Assembly (NCBI RefSeq): GCF_023283535.1
Contig: NZ_JAKILT010000046.1
Coordinates: 1-44,566, forward strand
Length of the DNA stretch: 44,566 nt
Direction: 5' to 3'
DNA from: Shewanella sairae
GTDB lineage: Bacteria; Pseudomonadota; Gammaproteobacteria; Enterobacterales; Shewanellaceae
Translations under genes and position numbers: made by a program
Notes under the pieces: model-generated
What the model was told of the DNA's origin: nothing
The model's input: the letters and a program-made list of their open reading frames with translations, nothing else
The model's database searches: none
In this document: positions 1 to 8,096 of the stretch, in pieces
How the letters are laid out: each line of letters opens with the position of its first letter
How positions within the stretch are numbered: position 1 is the stretch's first letter

Positions 1-25
1 ATTAATTTAGATTTGCGTAGCTATT

Positions 26-242
26 GACGGGCTAAAGCCCGACCTACACTGTTCGATTTAATATGGGTGTCGGGCTAAAGCCCGACCTACAAGGATATGC
101 GCGTTATTGGTATATGGGTTATTCGCAGGTCGGCATTTATACCGACAATATGCAGCGTTGATGAACGTGGGATTTAGATTAGTGTGGCTGTTGTCGGGCT
201 AAAGCCCAACCTACATAATGTTATATACAGGTTGGGCTTTGC
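26..242. repeat. Cluster of REP-like palindromes
   Basis: Three near-identical units of the form GTCGGGCTAAAGCCCRACCTAC lie at 26-47 (first T replaced by A), 69-90 and 193-214. A related palindrome, AGGTCGGCATTTATACCGAC, lies at 127-145, and an inverted half copy at 228-242. Each unit has a CGGGCT-AA-AGCCCG core that folds back on itself. The third unit and the inverted half copy also form a perfect 12-bp stem, 201-212 with 229-240. The cluster lies just past the 3' end of the secretin gene on the minus strand, where such units can stop transcription or stabilise mRNA ends. No gene is seen in 1-291. Confidence 0.75.
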
Positions 243-291
243 AAATTGAATAGGCTGAGCTTCAGCTAACTTAACCTAACTTTACCGCGGC

Positions 292-2463
292 TTAGTTAAG
301 CTCTAAGTATTTAAGGCCTTGGGTTAAGCTGCTTTTTATATCATCCCACTCGTCGGTGCGGGTAATGACTTTCGGCGTTACCATAATAACCAATTCGGTT
401 CTAACGGTGTTTTGGGTTGTGGTACCAAACAGTGCGCCAATTAATGGTAACTTGCTTACCCATGGTAAACCGGCTTGATTATCGGTGGCGTTTTCACTGA
501 TTAAACCGCCTAAAATCACGGTTTGCCCGCTTTCTGCCACCACTTCGGTGTCGATGCTGCGCTCAAAAATTTGTGGGTTACCTTCAACATCTGCGCCGCC
601 ATCAACTTGATTCGAGTTATTTTGCTGAATCGTCATAATCACTACGCCCTGGGCGTTAATCGTCGGTGTCACAGTGACATCGATACCGGTTTTACGGTAA
701 TCAATCGATTTAGTGACACCGTTTACCGGATCAGTTGTTGTTTTACCCACTACCGGAATATCGGTGCCGACCTGAATACTGGCCGCAACACCATCACGGA
801 CTAATAAGCTTGGCTTAGATAACACGTTAACCCACTTATTACTTTCAAATGCCTGGGCGTCGATTTTGTTACCGCCTGATGCCCAGCTTAATACGCTGCC
901 ACCAATATCTGCGGCGCCATGGGTATTACTAAAGCTAAACTTGCCTGAGCTAAACGCCATATCCACGCCAAACTTGAATTCATCGGTCAAGGTGACTTCG
1001 GCAATAGACACTTCTAAAATCACCTGCTTTGGCATCACATCAAGTCTTGCAACCAATGGCAATATCGCCTGATACTCTGGGCCTGATGAGTAAAAAATCA
1101 ATGCATTTGAGCGCTCATCAACCACCATATTAATATTTTCATTGCTGGCGCTAGATGTGCCCGTTGTACTAGGTGCACGGTTCTCAATTGCCGCCGCTTT
1201 ATCGGTACTGGCCCTCTCTGCTTTTTGCGTCGATGCACTGCGCCCTGAAATTAACGCTGAAACACTTTCGCCCAGATCTGAAGCCCGAGCAAACTTAGGT
1301 GTATAAACAAAGTACTGCTTTTCATTACCTTTTGCAGGCTGGTCTAACTGTTTCGCCCAAAACTCAATGCGCTGAATAAAATCAGGCTCACTGGCAAATA
1401 CTGCCACTGCACCAAGTTGCGATATAGGCACCAAAGACACACGATTGTCCGCGGTATTAGCCCCCGTCATGATCCCTTCATTAACTAAAATATTTGTAAT
1501 AGAGTCGATAAAAGTATCGGTATCAATAAATGTTAATTTCAAAAACCCAATATTGCCGCTTCGGCTGCCGGGTGCATCTAAAATTGACAGCAGATCTAAA
1601 GCTCGAATAACTTGTTCTCTACGCCCAGAAATAAACATAACACCTTGTCTGATATCTGCTGTCGCTTTAACACCAGCAATATCACGTAAGGTTTTAATTG
1701 TCGTGTTGTTAATCGTATACCGAAGTGGAACAATTTGCTGTACATTTAGTGCGTTAGGTACAGTGCTGGGTTTACGACCATAGCCAACAGCAATTGAATC
1801 GCTTCCCTCTTTAGTTATTAAACTGATATAGAGCACATCGTTTTGACGCATAATGCCAACACCGCGCTCTAAAAGTAGCTTTTCAGTTAAACTATAGAGT
1901 TTTTTAGGGCTAATCTCATTTTGAATATTTAAGGTTACAGTACTTGATAAATCTGAAAGTTCGCCGCCAAGCACGTAACTCGATTGTAATAAATCACCAA
2001 AAGTGTAGTGCAGAAAATCCGTTAACGGCATGTTGTCGGCGGCAATGGTCAAACTTGGCGTAGCTGAAAATCCATCTGCGATGGCATCATCATTATTAAA
2101 GCCCACTTGCGCTTTAGCCAGTGATGGCACCCGAGTCAGCGATGTTTGTCCAGGCATGACTGGCATACCGTTATCGGCTTCAGCCAGTGTGTTGTCAGCA
2201 GTTTGCTCTGTGACACTAGTATTGATTAAGTAGGATGGCTCAATATTTTTGCGGTTTTTATCTTGCCTTGACTCTAAGCTTGCACAACCACTCAACAGCA
2301 TCATGCCGACACATGCGGCAGTCGTAATAGACAGCCTAGTTAACTTTGACGACTGAATTACTGCAGTCGACTTTTCAATACCGGTAATTATCGGGCTAAG
2401 TCCGCCACTAAATTGTTTATTTTGCGGCATTTTATTTTGCGGCATTTGTTTTTGCTGAATCAT
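292..2463 (-). CDS. gspD: Type II-like secretin (GspD/PilQ family), putative lipoprotein
   Basis: Outer-membrane secretin channel, 723 residues. The N-terminus has a hydrophobic stretch ending in the lipobox LLSGC, with the cysteine at residue 60 if the first ATG is used. N-domain repeats follow (about residues 140-480), then a secretin core containing VPVVG-type motifs and the closing segment LPWVSKLPLIGALFG. The protein stops about 30 residues after the core, so there is no long S-domain for a pilotin. A lipidated secretin could be self-piloted, as known for HxcQ of Pseudomonas aeruginosa. The n-region before the hydrophobic core is unusually long (about 40 residues) and contains MPQNK twice. 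Starts at M7 or M12 are possible, but no good start lies closer to the hydrophobic core. It is the last gene of the cluster, after the C/PilP-like gene and a 203-bp gap without visible genes. Confidence 0.88.
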   Translation of the reverse strand: MIQQKQMPQNKMPQNKQFSGGLSPIITGIEKSTAVIQSSKLTRLSITTAACVGMMLLSGCASLESRQDKNRKNIEPSYLINTSVTEQTADNTLAEADNGMPVMPGQTSLTRVPSLAKAQVGFNNDDAIADGFSATPSLTIAADNMPLTDFLHYTFGDLLQSSYVLGGELSDLSSTVTLNIQNEISPKKLYSLTEKLLLERGVGIMRQNDVLYISLITKEGSDSIAVGYGRKPSTVPNALNVQQIVPLRYTINNTTIKTLRDIAGVKATADIRQGVMFISGRREQVIRALDLLSILDAPGSRSGNIGFLKLTFIDTDTFIDSITNILVNEGIMTGANTADNRVSLVPISQLGAVAVFASEPDFIQRIEFWAKQLDQPAKGNEKQYFVYTPKFARASDLGESVSALISGRSASTQKAERASTDKAAAIENRAPSTTGTSSASNENINMVVDERSNALIFYSSGPEYQAILPLVARLDVMPKQVILEVSIAEVTLTDEFKFGVDMAFSSGKFSFSNTHGAADIGGSVLSWASGGNKIDAQAFESNKWVNVLSKPSLLVRDGVAASIQVGTDIPVVGKTTTDPVNGVTKSIDYRKTGIDVTVTPTINAQGVVIMTIQQNNSNQVDGGADVEGNPQIFERSIDTEVVAESGQTVILGGLISENATDNQAGLPWVSKLPLIGALFGTTTQNTVRTELVIMVTPKVITRTDEWDDIKSSLTQGLKYLELN

Positions 2464-2666
2464 TCAAATTTCCAACTATCGATTTTCGACTTTTCATCAC
2501 CAGCGGTGACTCGTTAAGCACCTGCTGTTAACTGTCGATTGTTATATGTTGATGACTAGCGCTATCAACTTAGATTAATTTATCGAGCGCTAGTTTATAT
2601 ATAGAGCTAACTTAATATGCTGTTAGCAAATTGCAGCTTAAGCAGCTTTAGCTGATATATTGAGTA

Positions 2667-3368
2667 TTACTGACTGTCACTCAGCACCCCTCCTGCCTTT
2701 GGCTCGGCTTCTTTGTTGATGCGAGTTGGCACAAACAGCTGTAACCATAGTCGGCGGCCATTATCGTTTAACACTAAGCGTTTACTATCAATCGATTCAA
2801 CCTGGTAGTGGGCAAGCTTGCCTCCTACATATAAGCTCATATGCTGGCTACCTTTAGCCACATTGGCGCCAGTTGAATCTAACTCCGCTACATCGAGCTT
2901 TCCAATCGGATTAGCAGATGCTTCGCCAGCTTGTTGCAGATAACGAACGCTCAGTGCTGCTTTATATTTATCTGTCTGCACAATACCACTTAATCGATAT
3001 ATGGCATCGCCGATATAGAGTTTATCAAGCAGACCGCTTTGCTGGTTTTGCAGTTCAAGCGACATGCTCTGCTCTTCAATTTGATTGGACTTATCGTCCA
3101 CCACTTCAACGACTTCCGCTTTAGGCTGGTCAAATTGACTGTACAAGCTAAGTACGTCTAAACCGCTGTGGGCAGTTGATACAGACTGATTAACCTGTGG
3201 TAACTGTGGCAGCAGGTTGGACTCTTTTAACTGACCGGAAGACTTATAAAATAAATAGTCACTGATAACCATTAACAGAAGAAAAATCAAACAATAGCTA
3301 AAGAGTGTAAACTTACCTGCCAATAGTGAGGTTAATTTGCTGTTAGGGCTAATCGTTGTCGTTGACAT
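2667..3368 (-). CDS. GspC/PilP-like inner-membrane periplasmic linker
   Basis: 233 residues, with one N-terminal membrane segment (about 20-42) and a periplasmic part. Residues about 120-215 carry a YRLSGIVQTDKYKAALS stretch followed by the pattern 'GGKLAHYQVESIDSKRLVL' and 'NGRRLWLQLF'. This resembles the homology-region fold shared by GspC and PilP, which contacts the secretin N0 domain. There is no PDZ or coiled-coil C-terminus as in longer GspC proteins. The start codon overlaps the stop of the upstream PilO/GspM-like gene (TAATG), so the two are probably translationally coupled. Position next to the secretin fits PilP. The family assignment rests on pattern and context and is not certain. 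Confidence 0.7.
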   Translation of the reverse strand: MSTTTISPNSKLTSLLAGKFTLFSYCLIFLLLMVISDYLFYKSSGQLKESNLLPQLPQVNQSVSTAHSGLDVLSLYSQFDQPKAEVVEVVDDKSNQIEEQSMSLELQNQQSGLLDKLYIGDAIYRLSGIVQTDKYKAALSVRYLQQAGEASANPIGKLDVAELDSTGANVAKGSQHMSLYVGGKLAHYQVESIDSKRLVLNDNGRRLWLQLFVPTRINKEAEPKAGGVLSDSQ

Positions 3369-3934
3369 TATGCAGCCTCCTCAGTTAACAATTTGACAGC
3401 TAGCTTTAATGAAATCTGACCGTTAACAGAGCCCAATTTATGTTTAGTTTGGCCACGAATAGTCAATTGATTTGACTCAAGGCTAACGTTGCTTAATTCA
3501 GGTTTGGCTTTTAGTTGCTGTAAAAACTGCAAGTATGCTTTCAACTCACCGGTGAAGCGAATGTCTAATAGCAAAGTTTGAATGTCATCGTTTGCAATAC
3601 CATCGCGCCAATTAGACGAGCTAATCACCAGTTGATTGTGCTTAAACAAAGACTCCAGTTCTGATTGCGCCGTCAGCTTATAACTGGTGACATCTGTGGT
3701 ATCGGCAAACTTGGATTCTGTTAATTGTAAGCTGTTAGCCATTTGTCGCTGTTTTTTCGCCATTTCATCTTTAAGCGATAATAAAGCCAGTGTTTTATTG
3801 AGGTTTTGTTGCGTGCTCGCTTGCTGCTGCCAATTTTGCTCTTTGGTGTCCCAAAGTGGCACCCAGACAAATTTAGCCAATACCAGAATGCCAATCATGA
3901 TTAAATAATGCTTATACTTAAGTAAATCTTGCAT
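3368..3934 (-). CDS. GspM/PilO-like assembly platform protein
   Basis: 188 residues: a short cytoplasmic start, one membrane segment (about 10-27), a helical and probably coiled-coil stretch (about 30-95), then a ferredoxin-like periplasmic domain. This is the plan of PilO and GspM, bitopic proteins that pair with PilN/GspL in the inner-membrane platform. A strong ribosome-binding site (GGAGGT) lies upstream. The start overlaps the stop of the L-like gene (TAATG) and the stop overlaps the next start in the same way, which gives a tight L-M-C unit. Sequence conservation in this family is low, so the name is based on size, topology and neighbours. Confidence 0.72.
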   Translation of the reverse strand: MQDLLKYKHYLIMIGILVLAKFVWVPLWDTKEQNWQQQASTQQNLNKTLALLSLKDEMAKKQRQMANSLQLTESKFADTTDVTSYKLTAQSELESLFKHNQLVISSSNWRDGIANDDIQTLLLDIRFTGELKAYLQFLQQLKAKPELSNVSLESNQLTIRGQTKHKLGSVNGQISLKLAVKLLTEEAA

Positions 3935-5169
3935 TATAAAACCTCCTTGTTGGCATTAGCGGGAGTTTGTGCGATATCAATATTGTTATCCGTCAATACC
4001 AAAGGTGAAATAGCAAATTGAATAGTGGCAGCATCAAGCCCCCTTTGACGACGCACAGAACCAATAAACTCAGCGCTGCCGACTCCAGGCTGCCCTAATA
4101 ACATTTGCAATGTTTGCGATGCCGACTCTGCCGAGATCCTTATCGTCACTTGGTTTTGGGTTTGCTGCACGTCATTAAAAATAACGCCCTGATCATACAT
4201 AGGCGCTAACACTTGCCACACTGCCAGTAGCTCGGTACTTTGCGGTGTATTTCCCTCAAGCTGTTGATAACGCTCAATCATTTGATTGATATCTTTATAT
4301 TGATTTAACACTACGTTCGCTTCTTTGGTTGCCAGCTGTAGTGCTTGCTTGGCGCTTTGTGCTTCGTAAGCTGATATTTGCACCGCTAACAATAAATAGC
4401 CACTGACCACCACCAGTGATGGCAATACAAACTTTTTTAATCGCGCGCTGTTATTTTGAGCTTTAAAGTTAGCTTTATTAATTAAGCCAATAAATGGCAT
4501 TTGATAAAGCTTTGACAGCTGTTGATACAGAGCTGTTGCATGTTGTTCTGCGCTTAATGACAGCACTTGTTCAGCGGCGAGCCCTTGTGACAAAGCGAAC
4601 TGTTGTACCGTTTGGATCATGCCGCCTTTTATTGCAGACACGGGAGTCGCTAAGCCTTTAGCCACAAAAACAGTATTTTGAGCAAATGGGGTCTGATAGC
4701 TCCATAAGGTTTCGGTGCCACTTTGCTGGGCAATTAAGTAAGTTTCAGGTAATAAAAGCCAGCTTTTAATGCCATCACAAAGTTGATTAAGTTGATAGTA
4801 AGTCACTGGCGTTTTGCCATTTTGCGACTTTCCAATAATAAACAGCACTTTGGCTGGTGCGTTTTCAACCTGTAATTTTACTAGCTTTAACAAATCGATT
4901 TTTTTGGTTATCGGATACCATTCGATTTTTTCGCGGTAACAATTGCGGCTTAAAATGGCAACCTTAGCCTTACTTACTTGCTCAGTCTCACTGCGCTGTT
5001 GATGCTCACCAGCCTTGCTGGTTGCTGTGACAAGTGAAAAACCAGCATCATCAGCATGCACACTATCATTTACTTGAAAATGATAGTGTGCGTTATCAAC
5101 ATAAACGACTTGCTTTAAGGCCGTTGTTTTAATCTTACTAATCAGTTTTTGTGCTGCGCTTTGCATCAT
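3934..5169 (-). CDS. GspL/PilN-like assembly platform protein
   Basis: 411 residues. The first about 245 residues are soluble and would sit in the cytoplasm, as in the actin-like PilM/GspL cytoplasmic domain. A membrane segment (about 248-270, LPSLVVVSGYLLLAVQ) and a periplasmic coiled coil plus ferredoxin-like domain (about 310-395) follow, as in PilN and the end of GspL. GspL recruits the ATPase GspE to the membrane. It is the first gene of the coupled L-M-C unit. A 287-bp gap separates it from gspK, so it may have its own promoter. Two ATG codons are adjacent, and the first is taken as the start. Confidence 0.72.
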   Translation of the reverse strand: MMQSAAQKLISKIKTTALKQVVYVDNAHYHFQVNDSVHADDAGFSLVTATSKAGEHQQRSETEQVSKAKVAILSRNCYREKIEWYPITKKIDLLKLVKLQVENAPAKVLFIIGKSQNGKTPVTYYQLNQLCDGIKSWLLLPETYLIAQQSGTETLWSYQTPFAQNTVFVAKGLATPVSAIKGGMIQTVQQFALSQGLAAEQVLSLSAEQHATALYQQLSKLYQMPFIGLINKANFKAQNNSARLKKFVLPSLVVVSGYLLLAVQISAYEAQSAKQALQLATKEANVVLNQYKDINQMIERYQQLEGNTPQSTELLAVWQVLAPMYDQGVIFNDVQQTQNQVTIRISAESASQTLQMLLGQPGVGSAEFIGSVRRQRGLDAATIQFAISPLVLTDNNIDIAQTPANANKEVL

Positions 5170-5198
5170 TAATTCTTTTTATAAGTATCGAGTAAAAA

Positions 5199-5303
5199 TC
5201 ATTTAGACAAACGAGTTAATTTAAATATTGCAACGCCACCCCAGCCCAATAAATCAACTTTATTGCCACATAAGCTGGCAACAAATGCTAAATTAGCTTT
5301 CGG
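5199..5303 (-). other. Intergenic open stretch between gspK and gspL, possible remnant
   Basis: The gap 5170-5456 holds no convincing gene. On the minus strand a stop-free stretch of about 34 codons ends at a TGA at 5201-5199. Its translation contains CGNKVDLLGWGGVAIFKLT, which looks more protein-like than random intergenic DNA. It has no ATG and no ribosome-binding site in frame. It could be a gene remnant, part of a dispersed repeat, or chance. Confidence 0.25.
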
Positions 5304-5456
5304 TTAATAGCATTTTTTTGACATAACGGCACATACTACCAGCAACAGAGCATGCATTAAAACAAAATGCGGTTAAAGGAAGATTAAATCCATGATTCGT
5401 GAGCCAAGATCAGCAAATTCAACTCGCTTATTGACCCAGATTACAAATTAGTTTCG

Positions 5457-6317
5457 CTATTGGAACCAAACTACGGGGAACTGATTTTCAGGACGTAAAT
5501 AAACGGTAAACTCCCGCTTAGCCACTGATGAGCCAACACTTGCGGTAATTTCTATATTGAGTCGTCTTCCTGGTACAAAGGTAATGCTGTCGTTTTCTTC
5601 AATTTGAGTTAATTCTGTAAACCTTTGTTTGGTTAGCAATCCTTGGCTTCTTAAACTCGCGACCTCTTCATATACATTCGGCGCTAATTGCACTTGCAAT
5701 ACAGGTAAGGGGGCAGTAATTGGGTTAAACAAAATATTTTGTAACGTTGTAACCACAGGGGCAAGCTTTTGGTAAAGCGCATCATCAATACCCGTAATGC
5801 TGTTTAACTCAGCCACGTTTAATAGGTAATTACCCCTGACGGTATTACCGGTTTGAGTGGTGTATTGGTCGCGATCTAAGCCTTGCCAATATTTGATATT
5901 GGACACTATTGACTTAGCTTGCTGTGGTGATGCCCCAACCAAAACTAAATAAGCTTCTAACTCTGCAGCATTACTGCCGCCGTACACAGATAACAAGCCA
6001 TTGACGTCTTGTATGGTAACGGTTTCACCTGAGCCTACGCTAAAAGGTTTACCATAAAAATTCCACAGTTTGCCTATTTCGTCCTGTTTACTAATATCAT
6101 CGACATCATTACGTGATAACGTTAATAGCTTAAACAATAGCTTACTCTCAAGCGTGCGTAGCTTAACCTCGGCTTGCATCTTGTTTTGCAAGTCAGTCGC
6201 TGTGGTGACTTGTTGACGACTCGATAAGGTGAACTGCAAAGCCATCATGGATAGAATAGCGGTCAAGAGTAACACTTGGATTAATGCAACACCGTGCTGA
6301 CAATATCTATTCAACAT
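5457..6317 (-). CDS. gspK: Minor pseudopilin GspK
   Basis: 286 residues. The prepilin cleavage region is HG-VALIQVLLLTAILSMMA. Position 5 after the cleavage glycine is Q rather than the usual E, which is typical of the tip pseudopilin GspK. A large globular domain follows, with helix-hairpin-helix-like segments (about 115-195, such as 'ASPQQAKSIVSNIKYWQ' and 'LLNVAELNSITGIDDALY'). GspK caps the pseudopilus together with GspI and GspJ. It follows gspJ after a 41-bp gap. Length fits the family (about 280-330). Confidence 0.88.
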   Translation of the reverse strand: MLNRYCQHGVALIQVLLLTAILSMMALQFTLSSRQQVTTATDLQNKMQAEVKLRTLESKLLFKLLTLSRNDVDDISKQDEIGKLWNFYGKPFSVGSGETVTIQDVNGLLSVYGGSNAAELEAYLVLVGASPQQAKSIVSNIKYWQGLDRDQYTTQTGNTVRGNYLLNVAELNSITGIDDALYQKLAPVVTTLQNILFNPITAPLPVLQVQLAPNVYEEVASLRSQGLLTKQRFTELTQIEENDSITFVPGRRLNIEITASVGSSVAKREFTVYLRPENQFPVVWFQ

Positions 6318-6358
6318 GCTGAACTCTCTGCAAACTGTGGTCTTGAAGGCTTAAAAAT

Positions 6359-7060
6359 TTAGGCATCGGTGCTTTTTTCACTGGTGTACATGATTTGGTA
6401 TGCATTATCGTTTGGCACGGGGAAAATAATGGGTTCATTATTGCCCCAAGTTATATTTATTGCATAAGGTAGCATGCCGCTATTCTCACCAAAGTATTCG
6501 CTAATCCATTTAGGTGAAGTGGGCTCCCCTTCGTAATAAGCAGATCGTTGTTGTTGATCCTGCCAGCCATAATAGTTAAAACGGATCTGTTCATCGGTTA
6601 ACAACACTTGCATAAATCTTGATTGAGGTAGCTCATCGATACGTAGCAAAGGGTTGCGGTCAAATGGCGACTCTTCATAGACAAGTTGCTGTGAGCCGTC
6701 TTGATTAACCGCGACACTTAATCTAACTAGCGCTTGTTGGCCCACACTAAATACTGGCTTATTAGTGATAAACACAAGGTACTTATCATTACCTTTAAAG
6801 AAATAGGCTGGGTCATCGTCGGTATCTTTAACAATGTAGTTCGCGATACCGTTAATGGCTTTTTGTAATAACACTAGGTTTTTAGCATTGGCAACTTCTT
6901 CTGTGAAGGTGCCCATATCTTTTTGCCATTGCTGACTAAAAGTCGAAAAGCTCAAGCTACCAATAAACATCACCATGCTTAATAGCAACATGGCAATTAG
7001 GATTTCGATTAAGGTAAAACCTTTAGTGTGAGCATTTAGACGGTTCACTGTGTACCCCAT
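6359..7060 (-). CDS. gspJ: Minor pseudopilin GspJ
   Basis: 233 residues. A prepilin signal with cleavage at TKG-FTLIEILIAMLLLSMV is followed by a globular periplasmic domain. Size and place between gspI and gspK match GspJ, part of the I-J-K tip complex of the pseudopilus. The start overlaps the end of gspI by 16 bases. The leader before the cleavage site is about 14 residues, slightly long but acceptable. Confidence 0.85.
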   Translation of the reverse strand: MGYTVNRLNAHTKGFTLIEILIAMLLLSMVMFIGSLSFSTFSQQWQKDMGTFTEEVANAKNLVLLQKAINGIANYIVKDTDDDPAYFFKGNDKYLVFITNKPVFSVGQQALVRLSVAVNQDGSQQLVYEESPFDRNPLLRIDELPQSRFMQVLLTDEQIRFNYYGWQDQQQRSAYYEGEPTSPKWISEYFGENSGMLPYAINITWGNNEPIIFPVPNDNAYQIMYTSEKSTDA

Positions 7061-7467
7061 GTCAGCTCTTGGAACTGAAAAGTTTGGCTGTAATCATCTT
7101 TGCTTATGGTTAATTCGACATCCCATAAATAAAACTTGTTATCAAAGGAAACCATCCCGCCATCTTCGGGGCTTAAACGCGATGGTGGCGCACCATTTTG
7201 AGTCACTTGCGCTCGCCAGTTAAATACGAACTCATTTAAGACGCCTTCGTCTTCAACCGCTCGCAGCTTGGGTTCCATCTTTAATCGAAAACGAATGGTA
7301 TCCAGCAGCAAAGGCGTGATACCTAATAACTCCGCGCTTCGAGTCGCTTTAGCGCTGGAAATTGTTGCTCCACGATAGGTTTGACTGACAACGCCTATCA
7401 CCGCAAATAGAATCGTTGCGGCGATCAGCACTTCGATCAAGGTAAAGCCCGTTTGCCGACGACTCAC
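7045..7467 (-). CDS. gspI: Minor pseudopilin GspI
   Basis: 140 residues with prepilin signal RRQTG-FTLIEVLIAATILFAV, a short leader and a small C-terminal domain, as in GspI. The start is GTG, overlapping the stop of gspH as GTGA. It is supported by a strong upstream GGAGGGG ribosome-binding site. It sits in the coupled H-I-J run. Confidence 0.85.
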   Translation of the reverse strand: MSRRQTGFTLIEVLIAATILFAVIGVVSQTYRGATISSAKATRSAELLGITPLLLDTIRFRLKMEPKLRAVEDEGVLNEFVFNWRAQVTQNGAPPSRLSPEDGGMVSFDNKFYLWDVELTISKDDYSQTFQFQELTWGTQ

Positions 7468-8096
7468 TTTTCCCCTCCGGCTAAAAGCTGATTAATATCG
7501 ATTATTCTGTGAACACCGCGATAGTTATATTCGATAAACTGCACATCAATGTAACCATGACTATTAACGGTTAGTGTTTGTGGCTCAAAAAAGAGGTGAT
7601 TAAATAGTAGCGTTGGCGGCACTGTCACGTGAGACCCTGTATTTGCGCCTTCTTGGTAATTTAAAAATTCCTCAAAATTAGCAAATGCTGGCCGACCGTT
7701 ATTGTCGTCAGCCACATACTGCACACCATAGCCGGTACCGTAATCGGCACTGTCAGTTGCATAACCTTCAACCTCAGAGCCTTGACCTAAAACCTCTTGG
7801 TTATAAAGTGATGAGCCAGGCAACAGCGTGCGAAAAACAGCTTTGCCGTCAAACCTAAGAAATATAGGGCTTTCACTGGTAAAAGCATTTGAGCTTTGTT
7901 TCTGAATCCAGCGTTGTAGCTGTAACTGCTCGTTACGCGCTTTGGCACTATCGACCTGTTTAACCGTAAACGGACCCACTAAGGCGATTGCCACACCTAA
8001 TAAGACTATAGCGACCAAAAGCTCAATCAAAGTGACCCCTGATTGAGCTTTTGGTTTTACACAAATAGCATTACAACGCCTATACCGAATTACCAT
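7464..8096 (-). CDS. gspH: Minor pseudopilin GspH
   Basis: 210 residues with cleavage site AQSG-VTLIELLVAIVLLGVAI and a long C-terminal domain. Place after gspF and before gspI supports GspH. If translation starts at the ATG directly after the gspF stop (TAGATG), the leader is 19 residues, long for a prepilin. This ATG is the only clear start before the cleavage site. Confidence 0.8.
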   Translation of the reverse strand: MVIRYRRCNAICVKPKAQSGVTLIELLVAIVLLGVAIALVGPFTVKQVDSAKARNEQLQLQRWIQKQSSNAFTSESPIFLRFDGKAVFRTLLPGSSLYNQEVLGQGSEVEGYATDSADYGTGYGVQYVADDNNGRPAFANFEEFLNYQEGANTGSHVTVPPTLLFNHLFFEPQTLTVNSHGYIDVQFIEYNYRGVHRIIDINQLLAGGEK

